The notes beneath the pieces were generated by a model. That model had not been told where the DNA came from. It was given only the letters and a program-made list of their open reading frames with translations, and ran no database searches. A program made the translations under genes and the position numbers. From IMG/VR virus record IMGVR_UViG_3300029981_000015, positions 1-56,878 of that record: 56,878 nucleotides of DNA; one strand, given 5' to 3'. Shown here piece by piece: positions 44,761 through 53,599 of the stretch. The DNA comes from a virus. Numbering within the stretch: position 1 is the first letter of the stretch; each line of letters begins with the position of its first letter.

Positions 44761-47700
44761 TTAACTCCCCCAAAAAACATATATTTGATTAGTACTACGA
44801 ATTTCACAATATAAATAATTAATTTGTGCAGGTATATAATCAGTTTGTAAATCCAACGCTATCCAATTAACAGTATATCCTGTAAACATTACAGTGGCAA
44901 TTGTTCCACCTGTGAGTATTAATCTAAAAGGTTTTTTAATAATAGGATTGGATATAGTAAATGCTGAATTAGTTCCAAGAGTTTTAGTAAAATCTTCACC
45001 ACTAGACAAATCTATTACAAATGCAGAAGGAACAATTTCACGAACTGGGACATTATAAACATCTAATAAACCTAATGCCGAACCATTAAATTGAGTTGCA
45101 TTAACTGTTCCATCTGTGTTTATATTCCCACTATCATCAAATTTAATTAATTTAGATGTACCGTTTGCTGATTTAAAATTTAAACCACTTGATAAAGTAT
45201 CTATAGTATAACCCCAAGAAACACCTGGAATTCCTCCTAAATATAATTTTGAATCATTAAGATATGAAGCTGCAACGATAAAATTATTAGCATAAACTGT
45301 TGATGCAAATGTTGCTGAACCTGATGCGCTGACATTAAAATTGCTACCAAGAATACTGATTGGAGTTACTCCTCCGTATGTCTCGATATACATATAAGGT
45401 ACTCCTGAGTTGTTTTTCCAACCAAGAGATCCAGAAGTTCCGCTCCCGAATTGTTTCCCTATCGAATATGCTATATCATCGCTAGCTGTTAATGTAGGGT
45501 CGTAATTATCTATTCTATTGCCTCTTATCCTTCCATCCACCCATATACTCCCACTTTGAGTGGTTGCAGGATTGTTTTGGATATACTTAGAATCTAAAGA
45601 TACTCCTGCAATAGTTGGGGTGTTGGAGAACTCTGCATCTGTAGCCCACAATTTACCCAATCGACTTGCACTTGAACCTATTGTTTGTGGTGTTGATTGA
45701 TTAACTAATACTGCACCTGAAAGAGAATTAATATAACCTGATGGATTAGTTGAATTATATGGTATATAACCTAATGCAGTAGTTACCATTCCACTATTAA
45801 TTCCTGTTATCCAATTACCGTAATTACCTAAATTATTTGTAAATTGGGATAACTGAGTAGGTTTATTTAGTAATACTCCTATTCCAGATGTAGCATTCCA
45901 ATCTGTTTGAACTTGTGAAGATGGAATAGTCGGAAAATCAGTTATTTGTGATTTAGTTATAGTTATACCTGTACTTTTATTCCACGCAGTAAATATTGGA
46001 TCAGTCTCAGTAAATGATGTCAAATAATTTCCTACTGGTTGGTATACACCAGTATGTAAATGATCACCATAAGCTGATAATACATGTGTAGTACCAAACC
46101 CAGGAAATGACACTTTATCATTAAATATATTCCAGTCAATACTAGTTACATACCCAGAATCGGTAGTGTTAGCAACTCCTAGTTTAGTTTTTATACTTAA
46201 AGTTGTTTCATCACCAGTATTAGTATTTGAAAGATTAGAGGCAGTAAGTGTAGAAACAAAATTTGCAGCACCAAAATGACCTATTGTAAACCATATATTA
46301 CCATTATTAAAACCATTTGTAGCAGATAATTTATAAGATCCATCTACATTATCTATACCGGCAGACCATTCAGTCATACCAGTATAAAGATAATGAGTAT
46401 ATGATGACCCTACAGACGAACTATTATTTATTTCAACTCCACCATCAAATTTACCTTTCCCATTAATCCATAAACTTCCATCTTGGGCTGATACACTTTG
46501 ATTTAGTATAAAATCATTTGTATTGTTATTTGATGCAGACCCAAAAGTTCTATACGCTAATACATCCCTGCCTATCAATAATCCCAAGTTATCAGGGGTA
46601 ATAGATACTATGCCAGTTTGGCTATTTACTGATACTACATCATCAGAGTTATCTGATTTCTCAGGTATCCCATTAGAATTATAAATCAACCAATCTCCAG
46701 GTTTAAAAGATAGCCCAAATCTAGTTCCAGTTCCAATAACAGTATACACATTACTAACTTTAGTTAGATCTGGAGATGATAGGGAAGGTATATTACTATT
46801 TACGTCCCAGGTACTGATATATTTTAATAATGTAGATGGTAAATATTGTAGAGCCACCTTTCCTCCGGAATCTAGTGGAGTATATCCATTATTAATCCCT
46901 TTATCTGATAATAGTTGATAAGGACTTAAATCCTGATCATCAGAATGTGATAAATGTATTTTAGCTATCTCAGTATCTAATACAAGACTTTTACCTCCTT
47001 CTTTTACTACTAACCCAGATAGATCTTGATCATCACTGTGAGGGGCATGTAAATTTGACTTCTCTAAATCAGTTATATAATTTTCATCGTCAGTCAACGT
47101 TAATGCAAATTCTGTATAATTATGAGTAGCTACTGTGCCTAGTCCTAGAGCTGTTATAAGCCCTTTTGCGACACCTTTATCCTCTTTTGTGTCAGTTATA
47201 CCAGTAACGAATAATTCTGTCGCATATCCAGTTAAAGAAGGCATTACTGGCTTATTCTTTATATAGTCTAATTTGTTTATATTTGTCTGACTATAATCAG
47301 ATTGTATTTGACTAGTATACTCTGGTAATCCATCAATTATTGTAGCATATATTCTTTTATTATTGAGTGGCTTTATATGTGTTGAATCTATTAAATCTTC
47401 AGAATAAAATACAGCCGTTTCGCCATTATTGAATGCAGCAACGGCTCCATTAGTATTTGTAAAGTCACTACCAATTAATGTCCCATCATTATATTTTGTG
47501 CATGCCCAGTTTTGTTTCAACCAAACTTGATTTCCAATAGTAACTGAATTATATGTATTCCCATTTAGATCTGTTATATCACCAGTATTTAATCCATTAA
47601 TCTTTACAAGTCTAACCGAAACTCCATCGTGCTTATTCATGTCTATGAAACCAAGATCTCTATCATCCGACATCATTATTAGATTAGAAAATGTATCTCC

Positions 47701-48201
47701 GGTAGCAGTAGTAGATGCAAAATAACTTCTAGTGAACAACTGCATGAATCCGTTATTTAAAGTCGCTGATGCAGATTTAGTTCCAGCTCCCAAAACAGAT
47801 AGTTTTAAAGAATTCGTATCATTGCTTCTATTCCCGGACCATGCATCAGATCTAGTGTCTTTTAATTTACCGGCTTGTTGGTATCCACAAAAATTATATA
47901 ACTCTAATAGGTCTTCATAAGTAGGAACTCTCCATCCTATTGGTGGGAATAATGGATTTGATATTGCATAGTAATTATATAATCTTCCAAATCTAATGGA
48001 ATTATTAATTATCTCAGAGTCAAATTCTTCCCATAGTGTTTCTCCATCTTTTCCTGGCAATCCATTTTGGCCTCCTATAGCAACGTCTATATTTAAATCT
48101 ATTACTTGGGTATCAAGATCAATAATAAAATCAGTAGTTTGTACTGTTACTGGGATTATTATATCTTCATATACCGGCGATACTATTAATTCTATATCCA
48201 T
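44761..48201 (-). CDS. Tail fibre with rearranged FISUMP domain (1146 aa)
   Basis: This 1146-residue fibre protein has a beta-rich attachment region (residues 1-40) and a short collagen-like GGQNGLPGKDG at 43-53. A FISUMP (Fib_succ_major) domain follows in two halves: RLYNYYAI, GWRVPT and GVSVRLVK at 73-200, then DLNGNTYNSVTIGNQVW and TKYNDGTLI at 211-243. In most FISUMP proteins the second half comes first. Repeats with DDQDLS near 395-425 form a shaft, followed by long beta-rich S/T/N segments. The last 90 residues are hydrophobic and beta-rich, like a tip or trimerisation domain. Its role is host recognition. No reverse transcriptase for variation is in the window. Confidence 0.8.
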   Translation of the reverse strand: MDIELIVSPVYEDIIIPVTVQTTDFIIDLDTQVIDLNIDVAIGGQNGLPGKDGETLWEEFDSEIINNSIRFGRLYNYYAISNPLFPPIGWRVPTYEDLLELYNFCGYQQAGKLKDTRSDAWSGNRSNDTNSLKLSVLGAGTKSASATLNNGFMQLFTRSYFASTTATGDTFSNLIMMSDDRDLGFIDMNKHDGVSVRLVKINGLNTGDITDLNGNTYNSVTIGNQVWLKQNWACTKYNDGTLIGSDFTNTNGAVAAFNNGETAVFYSEDLIDSTHIKPLNNKRIYATIIDGLPEYTSQIQSDYSQTNINKLDYIKNKPVMPSLTGYATELFVTGITDTKEDKGVAKGLITALGLGTVATHNYTEFALTLTDDENYITDLEKSNLHAPHSDDQDLSGLVVKEGGKSLVLDTEIAKIHLSHSDDQDLSPYQLLSDKGINNGYTPLDSGGKVALQYLPSTLLKYISTWDVNSNIPSLSSPDLTKVSNVYTVIGTGTRFGLSFKPGDWLIYNSNGIPEKSDNSDDVVSVNSQTGIVSITPDNLGLLIGRDVLAYRTFGSASNNNTNDFILNQSVSAQDGSLWINGKGKFDGGVEINNSSSVGSSYTHYLYTGMTEWSAGIDNVDGSYKLSATNGFNNGNIWFTIGHFGAANFVSTLTASNLSNTNTGDETTLSIKTKLGVANTTDSGYVTSIDWNIFNDKVSFPGFGTTHVLSAYGDHLHTGVYQPVGNYLTSFTETDPIFTAWNKSTGITITKSQITDFPTIPSSQVQTDWNATSGIGVLLNKPTQLSQFTNNLGNYGNWITGINSGMVTTALGYIPYNSTNPSGYINSLSGAVLVNQSTPQTIGSSASRLGKLWATDAEFSNTPTIAGVSLDSKYIQNNPATTQSGSIWVDGRIRGNRIDNYDPTLTASDDIAYSIGKQFGSGTSGSLGWKNNSGVPYMYIETYGGVTPISILGSNFNVSASGSATFASTVYANNFIVAASYLNDSKLYLGGIPGVSWGYTIDTLSSGLNFKSANGTSKLIKFDDSGNINTDGTVNATQFNGSALGLLDVYNVPVREIVPSAFVIDLSSGEDFTKTLGTNSAFTISNPIIKKPFRLILTGGTIATVMFTGYTVNWIALDLQTDYIPAQINYLYCEIRSTNQIYVFWGS

Positions 48202-48566
48202 TATGCCTCTGCTTTAATAACTGTTGGTACTATAAATATACCAGAAAGTGCTTTTTGTATTATATTCTCAGTTAAATCTCCATCTGTAACGGTTTTAATA
48301 CACATTACATCAAGAATTATCTGGCCATTCATCTCTTTTGTATATTCACTAGATATTACACCTTTTAGAATCAATCCATGTCCATCTGGATCAACCAACA
48401 ACTCATAACCATCCTTGATTACTCTAGAGAACTTAGCAACATTATCCTCATTAGTATAAGCATATACTAATACATTATATAGATCATTAAAACTAGATAT
48501 ATCAGAATTTGTAGATGTATTAAAATTTAACGAGAATGAGATATCCTCTCCTTGATATTTTTTCAT
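48201..48566 (-). CDS. Small fibre/baseplate-associated protein
   Basis: This 121-residue beta-rich protein opens with KKYQGEDISFSLNF. It contains DPDGHGLILKGVISSEYT near residues 60-77, a layout like the immunoglobulin-type N-terminal domain of phage baseplate upper proteins. It overlaps the long fibre gene by one base and lies just after another small fibre-associated gene. It probably links or chaperones the fibre. The similarity is weak, so the fold assignment is tentative. Confidence 0.6.
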   Translation of the reverse strand: MKKYQGEDISFSLNFNTSTNSDISSFNDLYNVLVYAYTNEDNVAKFSRVIKDGYELLVDPDGHGLILKGVISSEYTKEMNGQIILDVMCIKTVTDGDLTENIIQKALSGIFIVPTVIKAEA

Positions 48567-48570
48567 TTAA

Positions 48571-49035
48571 TTACGAATTTGGATTTTGTAATCTAAAATT
48601 AGACCCATCAAATATTAATGTAGCCATTATTCCAGGAAGGATAGCCATGACTGTTATATCATCTATTCCACCAACCATATTAGCCTTTTTGATTAAAAAC
48701 GGACCAACCCCATTGACATTAAATGATACTATAGAACTAGTATTACCTGCTGTTGGAATATATGAAATTTGCATCCCAGGTTTATATTCAGTTATAGCCT
48801 CAGGAATAGTAACTATTTGAGCATTAGCAGTACTACCAGTAGATACACCAAAAGTGTTTAATACACCACTAGATACTACTGGAACTGGTGTAGCCCCAGA
48901 ACCAACCTGGGCCCATGATGCACCATTACTTATTTTTAATACTCCACCATTTGGATTTTCACTTAGATCTAACCATAAAGATGATTCAGACAAATCTGGC
49001 TGAATACCACTTGATATTATTTTTACTGTATTCAT
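48571..49035 (-). CDS. Small fibre-module protein, beta-rich
   Basis: This 154-residue protein has an opening stretch (SESSLWLDLSENPNGGVLKI) like the chip or clasp modules of phage fibres. Beta strands rich in G, S, T and V follow, ending with IFDGSNFRLQN. It is the first gene after the terminator at 49050-49082, so it begins the long downstream transcription unit or is reached by readthrough. Its place next to the baseplate-like and fibre genes suggests a fibre or attachment component. No catalytic or membrane features are present. Confidence 0.6.
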   Translation of the reverse strand: MNTVKIISSGIQPDLSESSLWLDLSENPNGGVLKISNGASWAQVGSGATPVPVVSSGVLNTFGVSTGSTANAQIVTIPEAITEYKPGMQISYIPTAGNTSSIVSFNVNGVGPFLIKKANMVGGIDDITVMAILPGIMATLIFDGSNFRLQNPNS

Positions 49036-49049
49036 TTTATCTAGTTTTT

Positions 49050-49082
49050 AAAAAAAAGGGGCAACCTAATAAAGACTGCCCC
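49050..49082 (-). terminator. Intrinsic terminator after the 315-aa structural gene
   Basis: On the minus strand GGGGCA (complement of 49077-49082) pairs with TGCCCC (complement of 49058-49063) around a 13-base loop. A run of eight T residues follows at once (complement of 49050-49057). It fits a textbook intrinsic terminator and sits 17 bases after the stop of the 315-residue gene. Confidence 0.88.
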
Positions 49083-49098
49083 AATTTTGTTTTGATAA

Positions 49099-50046
49099 TT
49101 AAGCTATCCAAGCTCTAATTTTGTCTCCTAGGGTCTCCGCACTTGCAGTAGCTCCAGCAACAATATAAATTTCAGCGGCCAAATCAGTAAATTTAACATA
49201 TTGATTATCTGGACTTTGATATTGTTTATTAAATTCAATAACTAATGTATCATAAGTTGCAGTAAGATCAACATTTAATTCAGGTTTAATGACTGGGAAC
49301 TCAGTACGGTATGTAATACCTTTATAACCAAGAGCTGCCTGTTCGCGATCTCTAACAATATATGGATTACCTTTTCCTGGTTTACTTTCTATATTGGTAA
49401 TAACTAATCCAGTAATTGCATCTTTTGCACTATTAAATTGCGAAGCAGGATTAGTAGTATAGGCAACTACCCTCATTTGAACTTGAGAATAAGGAGTAAT
49501 TGCTTCTTTACCTTGAGTTCCAAATCCATTATCAGTAACACTTTTTGCAGTTAACGTAATAACATCTAATGCAATTGTAGAAGTCACTCTTGCACTTGTA
49601 CTTGCATTTATAATTGCATTAAAAGCGATAGCAAGATCAGCAGGGGCAATAGTTTTTGCAATATATTCATAAGAATGAGTAAACTGTCCTGGATGTTCGT
49701 AGATATCTCTATAGATACAACGAATTACATAACGATGTCCAATAACTGGAACAACATTGGTAAAATCAATAGTAGAAGAAGCAACTGTTTTAGCAACATA
49801 CGAACCATCAGCATCAGCAGTCATATGAGTAATGTTCGTCTTCCCAATTACAGCCGATTTTGTAACTGTATTGTCAAATTTCTTAAATTCTAATTGTATA
49901 GCATTTGCAGTAATTGCGTTAGTAGTAGATAAATCTATTACTGCTCCAGTAGAAGCATCAATTACTCTTACATCTCCAGCAATAAAGCTAGATCCAGCGG
50001 CGTTGAATTTTTTTGCAACGAATACTGTGTTTGGTTTTTGTAACAT
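49099..50046 (-). CDS. Virion structural protein, beta-rich (315 aa)
   Basis: This 315-residue, strongly beta-rich protein is high in A, T, V and D and has no cysteines in pairs or membrane segments. A conserved-looking block lies near residues 205-250 (GLVITNIESKPGKGNPY, then RDREQAALGYKG). A structured 105-base leader precedes it and a strong terminator follows, so it may be expressed as its own unit, which is typical of an abundant virion protein. It could be an auxiliary capsid protein or tail tube/stub protein; I cannot decide from sequence. It follows three ring/connector genes. Confidence 0.65.
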   Translation of the reverse strand: MLQKPNTVFVAKKFNAAGSSFIAGDVRVIDASTGAVIDLSTTNAITANAIQLEFKKFDNTVTKSAVIGKTNITHMTADADGSYVAKTVASSTIDFTNVVPVIGHRYVIRCIYRDIYEHPGQFTHSYEYIAKTIAPADLAIAFNAIINASTSARVTSTIALDVITLTAKSVTDNGFGTQGKEAITPYSQVQMRVVAYTTNPASQFNSAKDAITGLVITNIESKPGKGNPYIVRDREQAALGYKGITYRTEFPVIKPELNVDLTATYDTLVIEFNKQYQSPDNQYVKFTDLAAEIYIVAGATASAETLGDKIRAWIA

Positions 50047-50152
50047 TTTTTATTTTTATTATTGTTAAACGATTATCCAGCTTAACTTTGTCCAGTCGCT
50101 CTACTTTCGCTAAAAGATTTCCACGTTAGACTAAACTGAGATTAATTCTATA
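50047..50152 (-). promoter_or_regulatory. 105-base leader upstream of the 315-aa gene
   Basis: This spacer separates the connector genes from the 315-residue gene, unlike the overlapping genes around it. On the minus strand it contains GTTAA and TTAAC, pairable across 13 bases, and CTTT/AAAG around TAGCG. It probably carries a promoter or stabilising 5' leader for an abundant protein. No clear TTTG/TANNTTTG Bacteroidota promoter is visible. Confidence 0.35.
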
Positions 50153-50881
50153 TTATCCCTTAGAATTTGAAGGGTTTTCTATTCTATAACTTTGTAGATA
50201 TAACTCTATTGCTAATTTTACTATTTCAGCATGAGTACTATCAGGCATATCAGTATAATCTAGAAATGCATTCGTATCTGTTATGATTATTTCATTTGGT
50301 CTTTTTATATATACTAATTCATAACTAGAAATAGTATAGTTGCCATCAGTATATAAAGTTACTTTATTATCGGTATAGATTCTTAATGGTCTAGCATCAT
50401 TATTGTGTAATATATGATCAGATAAACTATTATTTAGTCTACTAGTAACATTTTCTATAGTACACTCTAATGCATCTACTACTTTTACGATAGCAGCACC
50501 TGCTGCATCTTTTGGCCATTTAGAGTCTGTAGATACTATGTATATGTTTTCCCCAACTGTATACCAATAGTCATTTTTTATTACGGATAATGTTAGAGGA
50601 TCTATTCCATCGGCCTTATAACTTATAACTGTTTTATTTGGAGAAGTAAATTTGAAGCGACTATCAGTACTCTTGAATTGCATTGTAGTAACTAGAGTAC
50701 TTAGATCTTCAGTAAGAACTTCATCTTTTTGGATTGAACTATCCACTCTTTCTGTAACAAACTTTTTTACTCCAAGATTTATCCAGTAAAATATATCATC
50801 ACTACTAATTTTTCTATCAGATACCTTGTCTATTGATCCAATACCAAATTCAAATGCTTTTTGTAACTCTATATATTTCAT
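50153..50881 (-). CDS. Ring/connector protein, third of three tandem paralogs
   Basis: This 242-residue protein shares its layout with the next two upstream genes. An N-terminal helix resembles IELQKAFEFGI, a DDIFYWINLGVKKFV segment follows at about 28-42, then a beta-rich middle and an ending block HAEIVKLAIELYL. These blocks match DTIFYFINAAIDRYI/HQEIVELA and EEIDYLLNKAYLIVI/HSEIVTLA in the other two, so the three arose by duplication and probably form successive rings under the portal or in the collar. No enzymatic motif is present. It ends 106 bases before the next gene. Confidence 0.7.
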   Translation of the reverse strand: MKYIELQKAFEFGIGSIDKVSDRKISSDDIFYWINLGVKKFVTERVDSSIQKDEVLTEDLSTLVTTMQFKSTDSRFKFTSPNKTVISYKADGIDPLTLSVIKNDYWYTVGENIYIVSTDSKWPKDAAGAAIVKVVDALECTIENVTSRLNNSLSDHILHNNDARPLRIYTDNKVTLYTDGNYTISSYELVYIKRPNEIIITDTNAFLDYTDMPDSTHAEIVKLAIELYLQSYRIENPSNSKG

Positions 50882-50884
50882 CTA

Positions 50885-51598
50885 TTATTTTTGTTTTGAA
50901 TCGGAATGTCCACTAAGTCTATATGCAGCTTCTGTTATAAATATATTGACAGCTAACTCAACTATTTCTTGATGAACATTTTCAGACAACTCACAATCCT
51001 GAGGAGTCCCCTGTACGGTTACTTTTTTTGGCTTCCTTATATAGGTACATTCGCATCCAGTAACAGTAGTATAAGAATCTGTAAATACAGATAAATATGA
51101 TATATTATCTATTGAGGCTTCTAATAATACGCATGGTTGTCTTAGTATGGGCTTATTAAAATATGAAGTTAAAATATTTTCAACCTCGTCATGAATTATA
51201 AACTTGTTTGGTACCCATGTAGCATTCTCTTCTTTTATATCCATATATGTTCCATATACCTTGCTGGATGATCTTAAATATAAAAAAAATGCTGAATCAT
51301 CTGTAATTGGTAGCGGATATCTTTTTCCATCTGGATAGTTACTTGATATATTTGTAGTAACCGTTCCTAGATCTTTTGTAATTATAAGACCCTTAAAAGC
51401 GTCTGTATTTTTTTTTAAATTCTCAAAACTTCCTCTTGTATTATCTATCGATAAATAGTTTTGTTTAATATATCTATCAATAGCTGCATTGATAAAGTAA
51501 AATATAGTATCTGAATCTATCTTCTTTGATACAGCGTATTCTGGATTTATAAGTTGAATAGATCTTTCAAATTCTACTTGCATTTGTCTAGCCGTCAT
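50885..51598 (-). CDS. Ring/connector protein, second of three tandem paralogs
   Basis: This 237-residue paralog of its two neighbours has DTIFYFINAAIDRYIKQNY near residues 29-47 and HQEIVELAVNIFI near the end, followed by a polar tail. The central part has a distinct beta pattern with CECTYIRKP, where the other paralogs have an aromatic strand. Its stop and the next start are only three bases apart, and the upstream gene ends at its start, so the three are co-translated. Likely a ring of the neck or tail hub. Confidence 0.7.
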   Translation of the reverse strand: MTARQMQVEFERSIQLINPEYAVSKKIDSDTIFYFINAAIDRYIKQNYLSIDNTRGSFENLKKNTDAFKGLIITKDLGTVTTNISSNYPDGKRYPLPITDDSAFFLYLRSSSKVYGTYMDIKEENATWVPNKFIIHDEVENILTSYFNKPILRQPCVLLEASIDNISYLSVFTDSYTTVTGCECTYIRKPKKVTVQGTPQDCELSENVHQEIVELAVNIFITEAAYRLSGHSDSKQK

Positions 51599-52294
51599 TT
51601 ATTCTTGTATTGTTAATAGTTGCGAAGCACTCTGAATCCTCGGGGATTCGATATTCTCTATTGCAAGATAAGCTGCTAATGTAACTATTTCCGAATGAAC
51701 ATGCTCAGCTATCTTTGGGTATGAATTCTCATCATTTATTGATATTGGTTCTGGGAAAGATATATAGTCATAATTAAATGTCATATATTGAATATTAATA
51801 ATTGTAGACAACGGAAATACTATATCTTCGTCATAATAAATAACAAAACTGCCAGTCTCTTGGACCATAGCAGGGTTTGTTATTATAGGATTATTTGTTC
51901 TAGTTTTCTTAAAATTCTTAGCCTCTTCATGCGTAACAGATATAACATTTGATTTTGTAGACTTGGTAGATGTGAGGGATTCTTTATATATCAGATCCCC
52001 ACTTACAAAGTATAAAAAATCAGCAGCGCATACACCTGTAGAAGGACTGTTGGTACAACTCATTAAATTGTTCGATGCACTCTTTATAAGACCAGACAAA
52101 TCTGATATTCTTTTTTGAGATTGTTCGAATCCCTGTCTAAGAGTATTATCACCAGTAAATTTCTGATTGATAACAATTAGATAGGCTTTATTAAGTAAGT
52201 AGTCAATCTCTTCTGGTAGGAATGATGGAACTGATGTTGTAGTAGACTTATCTAACTCAACTTTAAAATACTTATGTAGTTCGGAAACTGTCAT
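51599..52294 (-). CDS. Ring/connector protein, first of three tandem paralogs
   Basis: This 231-residue protein is the first and most divergent of the trio. It has SELHKYFKVELD at the start, EEIDYLLNKAYLIVINQKF around residues 27-45 and HSEIVTLAAYLAI near the end. Two cysteines in the centre (SCTNSP and VCAADF) are absent from the others. It follows the 250-residue conserved virion gene by three bases, and its stop directly abuts the start of the next paralog. The likely role is a ring beneath the portal. Confidence 0.7.
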   Translation of the reverse strand: MTVSELHKYFKVELDKSTTTSVPSFLPEEIDYLLNKAYLIVINQKFTGDNTLRQGFEQSQKRISDLSGLIKSASNNLMSCTNSPSTGVCAADFLYFVSGDLIYKESLTSTKSTKSNVISVTHEEAKNFKKTRTNNPIITNPAMVQETGSFVIYYDEDIVFPLSTIINIQYMTFNYDYISFPEPISINDENSYPKIAEHVHSEIVTLAAYLAIENIESPRIQSASQLLTIQE

Positions 52295-52297
52295 ATA

Positions 52298-53050
52298 TTA
52301 TTTATTTTCTAATTCGTTTTTAATTGTCATTTTTAAATCTTGATTTGATTTACTGTCTAAATAAGATACTGCATCAGATAAAGATGTGCCAATTATATCA
52401 GTACCATATAAATACGCATTTTTATTCTTACGCATAATATTCTTTGCTATAGCAGCCTCAATTAAAAACTCTGTATTCTTGTTGGTATTATTAACCCATT
52501 TAGAGAAGAACTTCTCAGGAGCGCCTTCTACCTGTTCAAATAACTTACTTTCTACTAATTCAGCAGACATAGTATCGGCTTTGTATCCAAATAGACGTAA
52601 GCATTTACGCATATCCTCCAAAGACATTTTATCGAACTCTTTAATTGCATCACGTTTTCTTTTATTGATACGATTAGATTCCTGAGCTTCTGAATCTTTA
52701 TTTATAAGAACAAAGTCAGCTCCTGGCTTTAAATCGTTTAATCCAATAGCAACTCTATGATGGTTCTTTAAAAATAAGTATTGTAACTCATCCCATGGTC
52801 TACTTGTATCTAATAATAGTTCTTTGTTTGTTACTTTAATAATAAAAGTAACCCAATATTTACTATACGGAGCCAATGTATTTGGTCCTAGATTTAGTTC
52901 TTTCTCTAATCTAACTGCATCTTCATCGGTTAAACCAGTGTGTCTGTTTCCAGATCTAGTTAATGCGGGTGCAATATAATCGAAACATGATTTATATTTG
53001 ATTACGCCAGCCCAAGCGTCTTTACGCTTATGTTTTAATACCACTTCCAT
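52298..53050 (-). CDS. Conserved crAss-type virion/neck protein (250 aa)
   Basis: This 250-residue protein has an unusual start (VLKHKRKDAWAGVIKYKS), a middle beta part and a long basic helical C-terminal half (residues 120-240, with RINKRKRDAIKEF and MRKNKNAYLYG). I associate it with a crAss-type gene between the capsid and ring genes but have no function for it. Basic helices would suit DNA or portal contact. It starts a new segment after a 13 bp perfect hairpin at 53098-53129. Confidence 0.6.
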   Translation of the reverse strand: MEVVLKHKRKDAWAGVIKYKSCFDYIAPALTRSGNRHTGLTDEDAVRLEKELNLGPNTLAPYSKYWVTFIIKVTNKELLLDTSRPWDELQYLFLKNHHRVAIGLNDLKPGADFVLINKDSEAQESNRINKRKRDAIKEFDKMSLEDMRKCLRLFGYKADTMSAELVESKLFEQVEGAPEKFFSKWVNNTNKNTEFLIEAAIAKNIMRKNKNAYLYGTDIIGTSLSDAVSYLDSKSNQDLKMTIKNELENK

Positions 53051-53097
53051 TTTTAATATAATTAAAAGTATAGTTGTTTTTATAGTTTATTTAATTG

Positions 53098-53129
53098 TTA
53101 TGTGGGGCAAACTCAATTGCCCCACATAA
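53098..53129 (-). terminator. Perfect 13-bp hairpin between capsid-side and neck genes
   Basis: TTATGTGGGGCAA (53098-53110) and TTGCCCCACATAA (53117-53129) form a perfect 13 bp stem with the 6-base loop ACTCAA. On the minus strand it begins six bases after the stop of the 154-residue gene. The T-run after it is weak, so termination may be partial or the stem may act as an RNA-stabilising or processing element. Confidence 0.65.
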
Positions 53130-53134
53130 ATACT

Positions 53135-53599
53135 TTAACACATTGCTTTATAATACAAATAGGCTTTCCCTGCTGGGGCATCCCTATCCATTAAAAAAGC
53201 TTTTGCGACGTCATTTAGTAACGATGTATTAGAACCTAATGCAACCCCATAATCAGAATAGATCATGTTTATTGTATAGTACCAGTCATACTGATTAAAC
53301 TTATCAAAGTATATTCCTAGGCTTGATGCGATTTGATTACTATCAGCCATGCTAACCTTTTGACCAGTTGTCCCATCTTCATTACTCATATTGGATACAG
53401 CTTTAGTAGCCATGTCTAAATCGAAATACGGACCATTGGCTATCATATAAATATCATTCATAAGATCGTCATGAGCTCCTGGATGAAGAACACACATATC
53501 GTCTAAATGATCATTTATAATATTTATGATCTCTATCATTGGTTTAGATTGGATTACGATTGGAGCTGCTTTTTCTATTAAATTCAAGAATTTGCTCAT
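53135..53599 (-). CDS. Hypothetical capsid-region protein (154 aa)
   Basis: This 154-residue helical protein has no motif I can assign. It contains LHPGAHDDLMNDIYMIANGPYF at about residues 38-59, polar and aspartate-rich, and a YYTINMIYSDYG segment near 106-117. A small cap or scaffold-like role near the capsid would fit the context. It overlaps the previous gene by four bases and is followed by the strong hairpin at 53098-53129. It ends with a cysteine (YKAMC). Confidence 0.62.
   Translation of the reverse strand: MSKFLNLIEKAAPIVIQSKPMIEIINIINDHLDDMCVLHPGAHDDLMNDIYMIANGPYFDLDMATKAVSNMSNEDGTTGQKVSMADSNQIASSLGIYFDKFNQYDWYYTINMIYSDYGVALGSNTSLLNDVAKAFLMDRDAPAGKAYLYYKAMC

Noticed and set aside
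44758-44773. TTG start five codons upstream for the fibre-associated gene
   Set aside because: It lies inside the fibre gene, whereas the ATG at 44758 has a well-spaced GGGGGAG.
44090-48201. Diversity-generating retroelement acting on the fibre
   Set aside because: No reverse transcriptase motif or template repeat was found within the window; it could lie outside.
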